Origin: Streptomyces canus
GTDB taxonomy: Bacteria; Actinomycetota; Actinomycetes; Streptomycetales; Streptomycetaceae
DNA: 64,000 nt
Reading direction: 5' to 3'
Assembly: GCF_001514145.1 (NCBI RefSeq)
Contig: NZ_KQ948664.1
Location: forward strand, 178,523 to 242,522
Part shown: positions 32,453 through 40,275 of the stretch, piece by piece
Numbering within the stretch: the first letter of the stretch is position 1
Layout of the letters: every line of letters starts with the position of its first letter
The notes under the pieces: model-generated
The model's input: the letters and a program-made list of their open reading frames with translations, nothing else
Databases searched by the model: none
What the model was told of the DNA's origin: nothing
Program-made: the position numbers and the translations under genes

Positions 32453-33154
32453 TCAGCGCCCTTCGTCGTGCCGCGCGGCGTCCTCCTCGGCCTCCTTCGC
32501 CTGGACCTCCGGATCCAGGACGGACTGACCGCTGCCGTCCACGGACGTCAGACGGCCCGTCTCAGGCACCTCGGTCGCGGCTGGCGGCTCGACCAGCCAG
32601 TCGGGATTGGCCTGCTTGTCCCACCACTTCCAGGCGGCGAAGGCACCACCCGCCACGAGACCCGCGACCGCCAGCGCCTTGGCAAGGCGTCCTGCACGGG
32701 CACGCCGCTCGTGCTTGCGGACCAGCTTCTGGACCTCCTTGGGCGTGATCTGGCCGCGCAGTGCGGCCAGTGCGGCCACGCTCCGGGCCGTGGCCTCATC
32801 ACGGACCGGACCGGCCGCGGCGACGGCCTGCTCGACCCTCGGACGGGAGTAGTCGGCGGCCTGACGGGCCGCCTTGCGCGTGCGTACGGCAGCCTCATGG
32901 GCGGCCTGGTCGACCTTCGGCGGAACATGCGTACGAGCCTGCTCCAGGCGCGGCGCGACATGGGCGCCGTACTGGACACGCGCCTGCTCGGCCGCCTGCG
33001 AGACCTTCGGCGCGAGCCGTACGCGTGCCTCCGTCGCGTAGTGCGAGGCCTTGTCCTTGGCCGTGTCGGCGTAGGGCGCCACCACTTCCGCGGCGTGCAG
33101 CACGCTGTCCTTCGCCGAGCCGGTCGCGGCGCGCACGCTGTCGATGCGGGTCAC
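32453..33154 (-). CDS. DUF5324 family protein
   Basis: This 233-residue protein is largely helical and Ala/Lys/Arg/Glu-rich, with apolipoprotein-like amphipathic stretches in residues 1-130. A single membrane helix lies near 157-175 (LAKALAVAGLVAGGAFAAWKWW), and an acidic tail follows. It is typical of the Streptomyces DUF5324 family; function unknown. The start codon has GAGGAGGATCC upstream. Confidence 0.8.
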   Translation of the reverse strand: MTRIDSVRAATGSAKDSVLHAAEVVAPYADTAKDKASHYATEARVRLAPKVSQAAEQARVQYGAHVAPRLEQARTHVPPKVDQAAHEAAVRTRKAARQAADYSRPRVEQAVAAAGPVRDEATARSVAALAALRGQITPKEVQKLVRKHERRARAGRLAKALAVAGLVAGGAFAAWKWWDKQANPDWLVEPPAATEVPETGRLTSVDGSGQSVLDPEVQAKEAEEDAARHDEGR

Positions 33155-33396
33155 GGGATCCTCCTCCTCGGTGGCGTATGGTATTTCGACTTTCCACCCT
33201 TTTACGGATCATGCCTGCCGGAGTGCAGCCCGGCACCTGAGGGCGGGCATCCGGATCAATAACGGATGAATACGTGGCAACAGGAGCTTGTCGACGACAA
33301 TGCCACGGATCGCTGCTCCGCGCCCCTGCCCGGACCCTCCTCGGTCGGATCCGTGCGAGGATCGGTCGGGCACAAGAAGACAACGGAAGGCAGATC

Positions 33397-33930
33397 GTGG
33401 CCGAGCAGCTTTACGCCACCCTGAAGACCAACCACGGCGACATCGAAGTCCGGCTCCTGCCGAACCACGCCCCGAAGACGGTCAGGAACTTCGTCGAACT
33501 CGCCCAGGGCGAGCGCGAGTGGACGCACCCGGGCACCGGGGAGAAGTCCACCAAGAGGCTCTACGACGGCACGATCTTCCACCGCGTCATCAGCGGCTTC
33601 ATGATCCAGGGCGGCGACCCGCTGGGCACCGGCATCGGCGGTCCGGGCTACGAGTTCGAGGACGAGTTCCACCCGGACCTCGGCTTCAACAAGCCCTACC
33701 TGCTCGCCATGGCCAACGCGGGCCCCGGCACCAACGGCTCGCAGTTCTTCATCACCGTCTCCCCGACGGCCTGGCTGAACCGCAAGCACACCATCTTCGG
33801 CGAGGTCACGGACGCGGCCAGCCAGAAGGTCGTGGACGTCATCGCCGGCGTCAAGACCACCCGCCCCAACGACCGGCCGGTGAACGACGTCGTCATCGAG
33901 CAGGTCGTCGTGGAGACCCGCCAGGGCTGA
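33397..33930 (+). CDS. Peptidyl-prolyl isomerase, cyclophilin type
   Basis: The 177-residue cytoplasmic cyclophilin carries FHRVISGFMIQGGDP (catalytic Arg and the surrounding pocket), ANAGPGTNGSQFFITVSPTAWLNRKHTIFGEV, and normal length. It has no signal peptide. The GTG start follows GGAAGG; earlier in-frame starts lie in the spacer. The rhomboid gene lies downstream beyond a terminator. Confidence 0.93.
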   Translation: MAEQLYATLKTNHGDIEVRLLPNHAPKTVRNFVELAQGEREWTHPGTGEKSTKRLYDGTIFHRVISGFMIQGGDPLGTGIGGPGYEFEDEFHPDLGFNKPYLLAMANAGPGTNGSQFFITVSPTAWLNRKHTIFGEVTDAASQKVVDVIAGVKTTRPNDRPVNDVVIEQVVVETRQG

Positions 33931-33960
33931 GCCCCGGGCGACACCGCGAAGGGAACCAAA

Positions 33961-33992
33961 CGCCCCGCTCAACCGTAAGGATGAGCGGGGCG
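33961..33992 (+). terminator. Cyclophilin gene terminator
   Basis: CGCCCCGCTCA and TGAGCGGGGCG, an 11-bp perfect stem with a 10-base loop. Confidence 0.85.
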
Positions 33993-34034
33993 GTGCACGT
34001 GGGCACGGCGACTCAGGGCGACTTAGGGGATGGC

Positions 34035-34919
34035 ATGAATCAGGAGGCGGGCAGCACGCCGGAGGCCCAGAACCTGCCTGGCTGCTACCGGCACCCGGAC
34101 CGTGAGACCGGCATCCGCTGCACCCGCTGCGAGCGCCCGATCTGCCCCGAATGCATGGTCAGCGCCTCCGTCGGCTTCCATTGCCCCGAGTGCGTGCGCG
34201 ACGGGGGCGGCGGCGGACCCGCTCCGGCCGCGGCGAGGCCCCGCACCCTCGCGGGCGGGACGGTGACGGCCGATCCCAGGCTGTTCACGAAGATCCTTAT
34301 CGGGATCAATGTCGCGGTGTTCATCGCCATCCAGGCCAACGCGTCCCTGGCGGCGGACCTCAGCCTCATCGGTGCCTGGCCGCCGGCGCCGTTCCAGCCC
34401 ACCGAGGGTGTCGCGGACGGGCAGTACTACCGCCTGGTGACCTCGATGTTCGCCCACGAGCAGTACTGGCACATCGGCTTCAACATGCTGAGCCTGTGGT
34501 GGCTCGGCGGCCCGCTCGAAGCGGCCCTGGGCCGCGCGCGCTATCTCGCGGTCTATTTCGTCTCCGGTCTCGCGGGCAGCGCTCTGGCCTATCTGCTGGC
34601 CGATCCGGGTACCCAGACGCTCGGCGCCTCCGGTGCCATCTTCGGCCTCTTCGGCGCGACCGCGGTCCTGATGCGCCGGCTCAACTACGATCTGCGGCCG
34701 ATCATGGCGCTCCTCGTGATCAACCTGATCTTCACCTTCGGCTGGAGCAGCATCTCCTGGCAGGCCCACATCGGCGGTCTGGTTGCCGGTGTCGTCACGG
34801 GGTACGCGATGGTCCACGCCCCACGCGAGCGGCGGTCGCTGGTGCAGTACGGCACCTGCGCGCTGGTCCTGCTGGTCATCGTGGGCATGACGCTGTTCAG
34901 GACCGCCCAGCTGACCTGA
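34035..34919 (+). CDS. Rhomboid family intramembrane serine protease
   Basis: This 294-residue protein starts at ATG 34035. The first 60 residues hold an eight-Cys/His B-box-like zinc finger (CYRHPDRETGIRCTRCERPI, then CPEC, FHCPEC). The rhomboid domain follows, with about six spans. The catalytic Ser is in TLGASGAIFGLFG and the partner His is in SWQAHIGGL. HIGFNMLSLWWLGGPLE is the typical HxxxN loop. Fusion of a zinc finger to rhomboid is common in actinobacteria. Substrate unknown. Confidence 0.92.
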   Translation: MNQEAGSTPEAQNLPGCYRHPDRETGIRCTRCERPICPECMVSASVGFHCPECVRDGGGGGPAPAAARPRTLAGGTVTADPRLFTKILIGINVAVFIAIQANASLAADLSLIGAWPPAPFQPTEGVADGQYYRLVTSMFAHEQYWHIGFNMLSLWWLGGPLEAALGRARYLAVYFVSGLAGSALAYLLADPGTQTLGASGAIFGLFGATAVLMRRLNYDLRPIMALLVINLIFTFGWSSISWQAHIGGLVAGVVTGYAMVHAPRERRSLVQYGTCALVLLVIVGMTLFRTAQLT

Positions 34920-34928
34920 GTCGGCCCG

Positions 34929-35138
34929 TTGTCCACAGTGAGTGCCGGATCTTGTGCATACAGTGCGGGAACAGCTGTGCCCCCTGCCGCTGACCCATGT
35001 TTGAGCAGGTCAGGCAGGGGGCGAACAGGCTTGCGGGGGCTGGTGCGATGGTCGTACCGGCGTCAACGTCCGATGGGTTATCCACAGATCGTCGTCTTTT
35101 CCCCAGGTCCTGTGGAAATTGCTCCAGGCTGTGGATAA
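34929..35138. promoter_or_regulatory. Cluster of perfect DnaA boxes outside oriC
   Basis: Within 210 non-coding bp between the convergent rhomboid and crgA genes lie TTGTCCACA (34929-34937), TTATCCACA (35078-35086) and TGTGGATAA (35130-35138, TTATCCACA on the minus strand). A weaker TGTGGAAAT lies at 35111-35119. These match the consensus better than most oriC boxes. Candidate DnaA-titrating or regulatory site. Confidence 0.75.
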
Positions 35139-35162
35139 CTCAGCGGATACCCCTGGGGAGAG

Positions 35163-35417
35163 CTACTTCCACTGGGTGGAGACGCCGAATCCGGCGGCGA
35201 TGAAGCCGAAGCCCACCACGATGTTCCAGTTGTCCAGAGCGTCGATGGGGAGCGAGCCGTCCGTCACATAGAAGACGACGATCCAGGCGAGCCCGATGAG
35301 GAACATGGCCAGCATCACGGGGGCCACCCACGTGCGACTGGTCAGCTTGATGGCGGTCGCCTGCTTCGCCGGTGGCGGCGTGTAGTCGGCCTTCTTGCGG
35401 ATACGTGACTTCGGCAC
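35163..35417 (-). CDS. crgA: Cell division protein CrgA
   Basis: The 84-residue membrane protein starts with a basic N-terminus ([15 protein letters not shown]) and has two membrane spans (about 31-52 and 62-80) separated by a short loop. CrgA inhibits or coordinates FtsZ ring formation during aerial-hypha septation in Streptomyces and recruits divisome partners in mycobacteria. Start GTG at 35417. It is divergent from the DUF881 gene, and its 3' side carries the DnaA-box cluster. Confidence 0.94.
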   Translation of the reverse strand: MPKSRIRKKADYTPPPAKQATAIKLTSRTWVAPVMLAMFLIGLAWIVVFYVTDGSLPIDALDNWNIVVGFGFIAAGFGVSTQWK

Positions 35418-35557
35418 GAGGGTCTCTCCTGTCGATGCGCTGCGTGGCCGCGCAGGTAACTGGTCGGGCTCGGGGCAGCGTACAAGGGGACACTGAGTGC
35501 TCCCCCGGGCGTCCGTTAGCGTAGTGCTTCCGTAGCGCTGAAGGAGATAAGGGTACG

Positions 35558-36337
35558 TTGAGCAATTCTGCCCACTCACCCCAGTCCGGATCCAGTCCTG
35601 TCCGCAGGCGGGGTTTCCGGCCGGTGAGGGTGCTCACGGTGGCCGTCTTCGCTCTCGCGGGACTCATTTTCTTCACGAGTTTCAATACGGCCAAGGGCAC
35701 CAACATCCGCACGGACGCGTCCCTGCTCAAGCTCTCGGACCTCATCCAGGAGCGCAGCCACAACAACGGTGAGCTCGACGAGTCGAACGGCTCGCTGCGC
35801 CGGGACGTCGAGGCACTCGCCGAGCGCGACGACGGCAGCACCAAGGCCGAGGACGACAAGCTCGCCGCCCTGGAGGACAGGGCGGGCACCCAGAAGATCA
35901 AGGGGAAGGCGGTCACGGTCACGCTCGACGACGCCCCGCCGAACGCCACCGCCAAGCTCCCCGGCTACCCCGAGCCGCAGCCCGACTACCTGGTCATCCA
36001 CCAGCAGGATCTCCAGGCCGTGGTCAACGCCCTGTGGAAGGGCGGCGCGCGGGGGATCAAGGTGATGGACCAGCGGCTGATCTCCACCAGCGCCGTGCGC
36101 TGTGTCGGCAACACCCTGATCCTCCAGGGCCGCGTCTACTCGCCGCCGTACAAGATCCAGGCGGTCGGTGACCCCGGGAAGCTGAAGCAGGCGCTCGCGG
36201 ACTCCAAGGCGATCCAGAACTACATGGTCTACGTCAATGTCTACGGCCTTGGCTGGAATGTCGCCGACGACGGCACGGTGACTCTTCCCGGCTACTCGGG
36301 CACAGTGGATCTGCAGTACGCCAAGCCCGTGGAGTGA
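35558..36337 (+). CDS. DUF881 family membrane protein
   Basis: The 259-residue protein begins at TTG with AAGGAGATAAG upstream. One N-terminal membrane helix (about 25-43) is followed by a coiled-coil (about 55-105, with [20 protein letters not shown]) and a DUF881 domain (about 110-255). DUF881 proteins sit beside divisome and sortase genes in many Gram-positives; role unknown. A 27-bp gap to the next gene suggests an operon with the sortases. Confidence 0.88.
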   Translation: MSNSAHSPQSGSSPVRRRGFRPVRVLTVAVFALAGLIFFTSFNTAKGTNIRTDASLLKLSDLIQERSHNNGELDESNGSLRRDVEALAERDDGSTKAEDDKLAALEDRAGTQKIKGKAVTVTLDDAPPNATAKLPGYPEPQPDYLVIHQQDLQAVVNALWKGGARGIKVMDQRLISTSAVRCVGNTLILQGRVYSPPYKIQAVGDPGKLKQALADSKAIQNYMVYVNVYGLGWNVADDGTVTLPGYSGTVDLQYAKPVE

Positions 36338-36364
36338 GCACGGGGTGAGTCCCTGGAGCCGCCG

Positions 36365-37054
36365 GTGCGTGTCGTCGTCAGGACCGTCAGCGAGCTGTGT
36401 ATCACCGTCGGCGCCCTGATCGTGCTGTTCGTCGCCTATGTGCTGTTCTGGACCGGTGTGAAGGCCGACACCGTCATGGACGACCAGATCGACCAGTTAC
36501 AGAACCAGTGGTCCAAGGGGAGCGTGCAGCAGCCGAAGGTGACGGCCGGTGCGACGGCGATTCCGGCGGAGCCGGCGCCGTACCGGAGCGGGGAGCCCTT
36601 CGCGATCATGTACATCCCGTGGCTTGGTTTCACGTGGAACAAGCCCGTGCTCGAAGGCACCGGGGTCGGCACCCTGAAGAAGGGGCTCGGCCACTACGCG
36701 AACACCGCGCAGCTCGGTCAGCAGGGCAACTTCTCGGTCGCCGGGCACCGGCGCACCTACGGGGATCCGTTCAAGGACTTTCCGAAGCTTCGGCGCGGTG
36801 ACGCGGTCGTCCTGACCGACGGGACCACTTGGTTCACGTATCGGATCGACAAAGGGCCTTACAAAACAGTGCCCACCGACATTGAGGTGATCGATCCTGT
36901 GCCACGTAAATCCGGGTACACGCGGCCTGGCCGCTATCTCACGCTGACCACGTGCGATCCGGAGTGGGGACACAGTCACCGGCTGATCGTCTGGGCACAC
37001 CTGGACGCCACACAGCCTGTGGAGGACGGCAAGCCTGTGGCTCTACGCCGTTAG
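36365..37054 (+). CDS. Class E sortase (first of three)
   Basis: This 229-residue enzyme has an N-terminal membrane anchor (about 10-32), a short stalk and a sortase beta-barrel. The catalytic His is in VAGHRRTYGDPF, Cys in TLTTCDPEWGHSHRLIVWA and Arg in SHRL. Class E sortases anchor LAXTG-type proteins to peptidoglycan. It is co-transcribed with DUF881. A degenerate parS lies within it. Confidence 0.9.
   Translation: MRVVVRTVSELCITVGALIVLFVAYVLFWTGVKADTVMDDQIDQLQNQWSKGSVQQPKVTAGATAIPAEPAPYRSGEPFAIMYIPWLGFTWNKPVLEGTGVGTLKKGLGHYANTAQLGQQGNFSVAGHRRTYGDPFKDFPKLRRGDAVVLTDGTTWFTYRIDKGPYKTVPTDIEVIDPVPRKSGYTRPGRYLTLTTCDPEWGHSHRLIVWAHLDATQPVEDGKPVALRR
36626..36641. promoter_or_regulatory. Degenerate parS-like sequence in sortase gene
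   Basis: GGTTTCACGTGGAACA has two mismatches to consensus. It could be chance or a weak ParB site. Confidence 0.35.
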
Positions 37055-37106
37055 TCTGGTGCGGTACGGCGTGAGTCTGGTGCCGTGGTGCGACGGAAGG
37101 GACGGC

Positions 37107-37268
37107 ATGTACGGCTGGATCTGGCGGCATCTGCCGGGGAACGCATGGGTGAAGGCGTTCCTCTCACTCGTGCTGGTCGTTGCTGTGGTCTACGTCCTGT
37201 TCCAGTACGTGTTCCCGTGGGCCGAACCGCTGCTGCCCTTCAACGATGTGACGGTGGACAACCAGTGA
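37107..37268 (+). CDS. Small membrane protein in the sortase cluster
   Basis: A 53-residue protein with ATG after GGAAGGGACGG. The central span (AFLSLVLVVAVVYVLFQYVF, about 17-36) is flanked by aromatic residues on both sides, and an acidic C-terminus follows. Its TGA overlaps the next GTG (GTGA). No domain recognised. Its tight packing between a sortase and an amidotransferase gene argues that it is real. Confidence 0.7.
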   Translation: MYGWIWRHLPGNAWVKAFLSLVLVVAVVYVLFQYVFPWAEPLLPFNDVTVDNQ

Positions 37269-37903
37269 GCGCGCGCATTCTCGTCGTCGACAACTACGAC
37301 AGCTTCGTCTTCAACCTGGTCCAGTACCTCTATCAGCTGGGCGCGGAGTGCGAGGTGCTGCGCAACGACGAGGTGTCGACGGCGCACGCCCAGGACGGCT
37401 TCGACGGCGTCCTGCTCTCGCCCGGCCCCGGTACACCGGAGGAGGCCGGGGTCTGCGTCGAGATGGTGCGTCACTGTGCCGCGACCGGGGTGCCCGTCTT
37501 CGGCGTCTGCCTGGGCATGCAGTCGATGCAGGTGGCGTACGGCGGTGTCGTGGACCGTGCTCCCGAGCTGCTGCACGGCAAGACCTCCCTGGTCGAGCAC
37601 GAGGGCCGGGGCGTCTTCGCCGGGCTGCCGACGCCGTTCACGGCGACCCGGTACCACTCCCTGGCCGCCGAGCCAGCGACGGTCCCGGCCGAGCTGGAGG
37701 TCACCGCGCGGACGCACGACGGGATCGTCATGGGGCTGAGGCACCGTGAACTGCCGGTCGAGGGCGTGCAGTTCCACCCGGAGTCGGTGCTGACGGAGCA
37801 CGGGCACCTGATGCTGGCCAACTGGCTGGTGGAGTGCGGGGACCAGGGCGCGGTGGCGAGGTCGGTGGGGCTCGCCCCGGTGGTGGGCAGGGCCACGGCG
37901 TGA
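37265..37903 (+). CDS. pabA: Aminodeoxychorismate/anthranilate synthase glutamine amidotransferase
   Basis: The 212-residue class I amidotransferase releases ammonia from Gln for PabB or TrpE. The nucleophile Cys is in GVCLGMQSMQVAYGG (about 80) and the His/Glu dyad in VQFHPESVLTEHG. Opening VDNYDSFVFNLVQYL and SPGPGTPEEAG are diagnostic. Sequence alone does not separate PabA from TrpG. Its 4-bp overlaps with genes on both sides place a folate/tryptophan enzyme inside the sortase operon. Confidence 0.9.
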   Translation: MSARILVVDNYDSFVFNLVQYLYQLGAECEVLRNDEVSTAHAQDGFDGVLLSPGPGTPEEAGVCVEMVRHCAATGVPVFGVCLGMQSMQVAYGGVVDRAPELLHGKTSLVEHEGRGVFAGLPTPFTATRYHSLAAEPATVPAELEVTARTHDGIVMGLRHRELPVEGVQFHPESVLTEHGHLMLANWLVECGDQGAVARSVGLAPVVGRATA

Positions 37904-39033
37904 CGGCCCTGCGCCCCGAGCGCGAGGACTTGTACGGCGACGCGTCGTACGAGTCCTACGGTGGCGATGCCTACGGCGGGGAGTCCTTCGGCGGTGGTTC
38001 CTACGCCGAGAAGCCCTACGCCGAGGAGCCGCGCGTCGAGGAGCCGTACGCCGAGGGGTCTTTCGGTGGGGCGCCTTCGGGTGGCGGGTCGGCGCCGTAC
38101 GTGCCACCGGCCGATGACGAGACGGTGGCGCTGCGTATCCCTGATCCGCCGCCGCCCTCCATATCCGCCTCTGCGGCCTCTTCCGTCACATCCGCCACTG
38201 GATCCCCACGCGGCGGCCGCGCGGCCCGCAGAAAGGCCGCCAAGGGCCGTCATGGACGTCATGGTGGCGGAGCCGCCGCCGAGTCGTTGTCCGAACAGGA
38301 GTCGCCGGACGGGAAGCCGCTCTCCCGGATCGAGGCCCGTCGGCAGGCAAAGGCACGCAAACCCGGCGCGGCCGTCGTCGTGAGCCGCGCGCTCGGTGAG
38401 GTGTTCATCACCACCGGCGTCTTGATGCTGCTGTTCGTCAGCTACCAGCTGTGGTGGACGAATGTGCGGGCGCACGCGCAGGCGGACAAGGAGGCCAGCA
38501 GCCTCCAGAACGACTGGGCGAGCGGCAAGGGGGCGCCGGGCACCTTCGAGCCGGGTCAGGGCTTCGCCCTGCTGCACATTCCCAAGCTGGACGTTGTGGT
38601 GCCGATAGCCGAGGGCGTCAGCAACAAGAAGGTCCTCGACAAGGGCATGGTGGGCCACTACAGCGAGGGTGCGCTGAAGACGGCGATGCCCGACGCCAAG
38701 ACCGGCAACTTCGCCCTCGCCGGGCACCGCAACACCCACGGCGAGCCCTTCCGTTACATCAACAAGCTCTCCCCGGGCGACGCGATCGTCGTCGAGACGC
38801 AGGACGACTACTTCGTCTACAAGATGACGTCGACGCTGCCGGTGACGGCTCCGAGCAACACGAGTGTGATCGACCCCATCCCCAAGGGATCCGGTTTCAG
38901 CACGGCCGGCCGCTACATCACTCTCACCACCTGCACGCCGGAGTTCACCAGCAAGTACCGGTTGATCGTCTGGGGCAAGATGGTCGAGGAACGGCCGCGC
39001 AGCAAGGGCAAGCCGGATGCGCTCGTCCAGTAA
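37900..39033 (+). CDS. srtE1: Class E sortase with long N-terminal extension
   Basis: The 377-residue protein starts at GTG overlapping the amidotransferase stop. About 160 cytoplasmic residues are acidic, Tyr/Gly/Glu-rich and then basic (RRKAAKGRHGRHGG). One membrane span (about 165-190) follows, then the sortase domain with His in LAGHRNTHGEPF, Cys in TLTTCTPEFTSKYR and the final Arg. By position and structure it corresponds to SrtE1 of S. coelicolor, which anchors long chaplins; that assignment is inference. Confidence 0.87.
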   Translation: MTALRPEREDLYGDASYESYGGDAYGGESFGGGSYAEKPYAEEPRVEEPYAEGSFGGAPSGGGSAPYVPPADDETVALRIPDPPPPSISASAASSVTSATGSPRGGRAARRKAAKGRHGRHGGGAAAESLSEQESPDGKPLSRIEARRQAKARKPGAAVVVSRALGEVFITTGVLMLLFVSYQLWWTNVRAHAQADKEASSLQNDWASGKGAPGTFEPGQGFALLHIPKLDVVVPIAEGVSNKKVLDKGMVGHYSEGALKTAMPDAKTGNFALAGHRNTHGEPFRYINKLSPGDAIVVETQDDYFVYKMTSTLPVTAPSNTSVIDPIPKGSGFSTAGRYITLTTCTPEFTSKYRLIVWGKMVEERPRSKGKPDALVQ

Positions 39034-39046
39034 GGGCAGATGACTA

Positions 39047-39784
39047 GTGGCAGCGACCACCGAGCAAGAGCAGAACACCGGCACTCCAGCGCCGCGTCGC
39101 CGCGGCCCAGGCCGGATCGCCATGGCGGTCGGCGTCTTCGGTGAACTCCTCATCACCGCGGGCCTGGTGCTCGGCCTGTTCGTCGTCTACTCGCTGTGGT
39201 GGACGAATGTCGTCGCGGACCGCGCGGCGGACAAACAGGCCGACAAGGTGCGCGACAGCTGGACCGAGCGGACCACCGGCGGTCCCGGTGCGCTGGACAC
39301 CAAGAACGGCATCGGCTTCCTGCACGTCCCCGCGATGAAGAACGGCGAGGTCCTGGTCGAGAAGGGCACCTCGACGAAGATCCTCAACGACGGTGTGGCC
39401 GGCTACTACACCGACCCGGTCAAGGCCACGCTGCCCACCGGCGGCAAGACGGGCAACTTCTCCCTTGCCGCCCACCGCGACGGCCACGGCGCGAAGTTCC
39501 ACAACATCGACAAGGTCAAGAAGGGCGACCCGATCGTCTTCGAGACCAAGGACGAGTGGTACGTCTACAAGGTCTACGCCGTCCTCGCCGAGACCTCGAA
39601 GTACAACGTCAAGGTCCTCGGGCAGATCCCCAAGGAGTCCGGCAAGAAGAAGGCGGGCCACTACATCACGTTGACGACGTGCACGCCGGTGTACACCTCG
39701 CGGTACCGGTATGTGGTCTGGGGTGAGCTGGTGCGTACCGAGAAGGTGGACAGCGAGCGGACGCTGCCGAAGGAACTGACCTAG
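39047..39784 (+). CDS. srtE2: Class E sortase (third)
   Basis: The 245-residue sortase has an N-terminal anchor (about 22-45) and the barrel with His in LAAHRDGHGAKF, Cys in TLTTCTPVYTSRYRYVVWG and Arg. It follows srtE1 by 13 bp and closely resembles it, so it is probably a tandem paralogue (SrtE2). A strong terminator closes the operon. Confidence 0.88.
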   Translation: MAATTEQEQNTGTPAPRRRGPGRIAMAVGVFGELLITAGLVLGLFVVYSLWWTNVVADRAADKQADKVRDSWTERTTGGPGALDTKNGIGFLHVPAMKNGEVLVEKGTSTKILNDGVAGYYTDPVKATLPTGGKTGNFSLAAHRDGHGAKFHNIDKVKKGDPIVFETKDEWYVYKVYAVLAETSKYNVKVLGQIPKESGKKKAGHYITLTTCTPVYTSRYRYVVWGELVRTEKVDSERTLPKELT

Positions 39785-39791
39785 CATGAGG

Positions 39792-39832
39792 GAGGCCCGA
39801 AGCCGCAACTTTCTCTTGCGGCTTCGGGCCTC
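39792..39832 (+). terminator. Sortase operon terminator
   Basis: GAGGCCCGAAGCCGCAA pairs perfectly (17 bp) with its complement around CTTTCTC, followed by TTT. Confidence 0.9.
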
Positions 39833-39849
39833 TTTGCGTCAGGCCGTGC

Positions 39850-40227
39850 CTACTGCAGGACTTCCAGTGGTTCCCCGGCGTTCCACTGCTCCAGCAGGCC
39901 ACGGTGTACGACGGTGATCCCGGTCTCGGTGGCGATGCTCAGGGCTTCCGAGGTGAACGGGCACGTGGCCACGAAGAGCGCCACCTCCGCGCTGTGGAGA
40001 ACCTTGGCCGCCCCGACGAACCTCTGCATGTCGGGGCTGACTGCGACCTCGAAATAGGCCGCCACCATCGCCGTGGTCACATGCATCCCGTCCGGCAGCA
40101 GCGACAGTGCTGTGACCTTGTCGAGTACGTCCGTGCGTCCGAGCACGCCGTGGCGCAGGCTCTTCGACTCCACCAGTGCCTATTCGTTGATCACGTTCTG
40201 CCAGATGTGAGACCACCGGAGCGTGAA
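39850..40227 (-). pseudogene. Fragment of a restriction-endonuclease-like protein
   Basis: The open frame from GTG 40173 encodes 107 residues resembling the C-terminal part of a Mrr-cat-like nuclease (LFVATCPFTSEALSIATETG, VVHRGLLEQWN). Codons upstream keep making sense in the same frame (FTLRWSHIWQNVINE) but are cut off by an in-frame TAG at 40180-40182. No ribosome site precedes the GTG. This is probably the remnant of a longer gene whose 5' part is lost at the neighbouring terminator. A short expressed protein is not excluded. Confidence 0.5.
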
Positions 40228-40262
40228 AGAGGTGGGCCGGGTGAACCGGCCCACCTCTTTCG
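40228..40262. terminator. Terminator of the pknB operon
   Basis: AAAGAGGTGGGCCGG and its exact complement form a 15-bp stem around GTGAA, 13 bp past the pknB stop. Confidence 0.9.
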
Positions 40263-40275
40263 TTCGGGCGGATGG

